A stretch of 64,000 nucleotides of DNA from Rhodospirillaceae bacterium. GTDB taxonomy: Bacteria > Pseudomonadota > Alphaproteobacteria > Rhodospirillales > Casp-alpha2. Each line of letters begins with the position of its first letter. Position 1 is the first letter of the stretch. A program made the translations under genes and the position numbers. The stretch spans positions 1-64,000 of the forward strand of contig JABJBP010000130.1 in the NCBI GenBank assembly GCA_018665815.1. The letters run 5' to 3'. Below, in pieces: positions 63,425 to 64,000 of this stretch. The notes beneath the pieces were generated by a model. It did no database searches and had not been told where the DNA came from. It saw only the letters and a program-made list of their open reading frames with translations.

Positions 63425-64000
63425 ATGTCCGAAAATCCCATCCGCGTTACTGTGTTCCGTTGGGCTGGTGCCTGGGGGCCTTTCAAGGTCAATATCCCGT
63501 GCGGCGAATGCTCACTAACCAAAGACGTTATTCAAGACACCATTGAGACGGAATTGGCCGGCGTGCCGGTTGTCGTTGATATGCGCGATTGGTTGACGGA
63601 GTGGTGGAAGCCGCTGTTCAAGGGCGGATGGCATGCCCCGATTGTTCTGGTCGAGGGCAAGATTGTGTCCCAGGGCGCGGCGCTCAACCGGGGCGTCCTC
63701 GCCCAAGCGGTGATCGAGGCCCACGCCCGCCGAACACCGTCACCCGGCAACCACGTGTTCGGCAAAGCCACCTGTCCGCATTGCGTCCGCGCCAAAGGCT
63801 ATTTGGATGAAGCTGGGATCGATTACGCCTACCACGATGTGGTCAAGGAACCGCGCGCACTTTATGAAATGTTGGCCCGCGTCAAACCGATCGTCGGCCC
63901 GAAAACGCCGGTCACGGTGCCGCAAATTTGGATCGATGGCAAATACGTCGGCGGGGCTGATGACTTGCAGAAGATCACGCAGCTGGACGTTGAGCCGAAC
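63425..64000 (+). CDS. Glutaredoxin-domain protein (3'-truncated by window edge)
   Basis: Starts at the ATG at 63425 with AAGGAG upstream and stays open to the window end, so at least 192 residues are visible. Residues 1-105 are an unrecognised N-terminal part with Cys at NIPCGECSLT and a WWKPLFKGGWHAP segment. From about residue 110 it is glutaredoxin-like: HVFGKATCPHCVRAKGYLDE (C-P-x-C redox site), then TVPQIWIDGKYVGGADDL, the glutathione-binding cis-Pro and loop. It would reduce disulfides or glutathionylated proteins in the cytoplasm. The true 3' end lies outside. Confidence 0.82.
   Translation, partial: MSENPIRVTVFRWAGAWGPFKVNIPCGECSLTKDVIQDTIETELAGVPVVVDMRDWLTEWWKPLFKGGWHAPIVLVEGKIVSQGAALNRGVLAQAVIEAHARRTPSPGNHVFGKATCPHCVRAKGYLDEAGIDYAYHDVVKEPRALYEMLARVKPIVGPKTPVTVPQIWIDGKYVGGADDLQKITQLDVEPN

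Overview
The window looks like a chromosomal segment of a free-living, probably marine, alphaproteobacterium of Rhodospirillales type. The basis is gene content (soxBDAG sarcosine oxidase, a DUF2336 protein next to cheR, a selD fused to an NADH-dehydrogenase-like domain, MttB/corrinoid genes, polyamine-type ABC transport) and GC-rich codon use. The taxonomy is inference. I found no rRNA, tRNA, CRISPR array, intact insertion sequence or phage core gene.

Layout: (1) 1-14.1 kb is a surface-polysaccharide locus with six glycosyltransferases, a Wzx-like flippase, two methyltransferases and two AsnB-type amidotransferases; its first ~4.3 kb look AT-richer than the rest. (2) 14.3-19 kb is a spermidine/putrescine-type ABC transporter (ATPase, binding protein, two permeases) behind a 21-bp tandem repeat. 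(3) 19-25.5 kb holds a frameshifted TPR/GT9 gene and a probable selenoneine cassette: senA (EgtB-like), senB (selenosugar synthase) and a two-domain selD. (4) 25.7-34 kb is a mixed block: molybdopterin oxidoreductase, peroxiredoxin, GlxA-type AraC regulator, MATE exporter, AhpD-like protein with a divergent TetR regulator, and a DEAD-box helicase. (5) 34-50 kb is a methylated-amine and betaine block: corrinoid protein, FAD/GcvT dehydrogenase, non-pyrrolysine MttB, a hydratase, trans-3-hydroxyproline dehydratase and soxBDAG, with broken genes and a DUF2336/cheR pair in between. (6) 50-54.7 kb has a Sel1-repeat protein, a broken asmA, a dimethylformamidase-like large subunit and a GFA-family protein. 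(7) 54.8-64 kb has a 52-residue small gene, LysR, a PadR-controlled RND efflux operon, the pssA/psd phospholipid genes, an unknown protein and a glutaredoxin-domain gene cut by the window end.

How the genes may work together: regions 5 and 6 can be read as a ladder that strips methyl groups from glycine betaine. MttB plus the corrinoid protein would take the first methyl, the FAD/GcvT enzyme would handle dimethylglycine or sarcosine, SoxBDAG would convert sarcosine to glycine, and the GFA protein could deal with formaldehyde. A 3'-terminal remnant of a BCCT betaine/choline transporter still lies beside this block. Region 3 would make selenophosphate (SelD), a selenosugar (SenB) and then selenoneine (SenA), provided hercynine is made elsewhere.

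The window carries an unusual number of lesions: a frameshift in the TPR/GT9 gene, one in the DUF2336 gene, one in an enoyl-CoA hydratase remnant that is also fused to a methyltransferase fragment, an in-frame TGA plus 3' truncation in asmA, and a junction of two gene remnants at 35.06-35.55 kb. They may be real decay or assembly/sequencing error; the sequence alone cannot decide.
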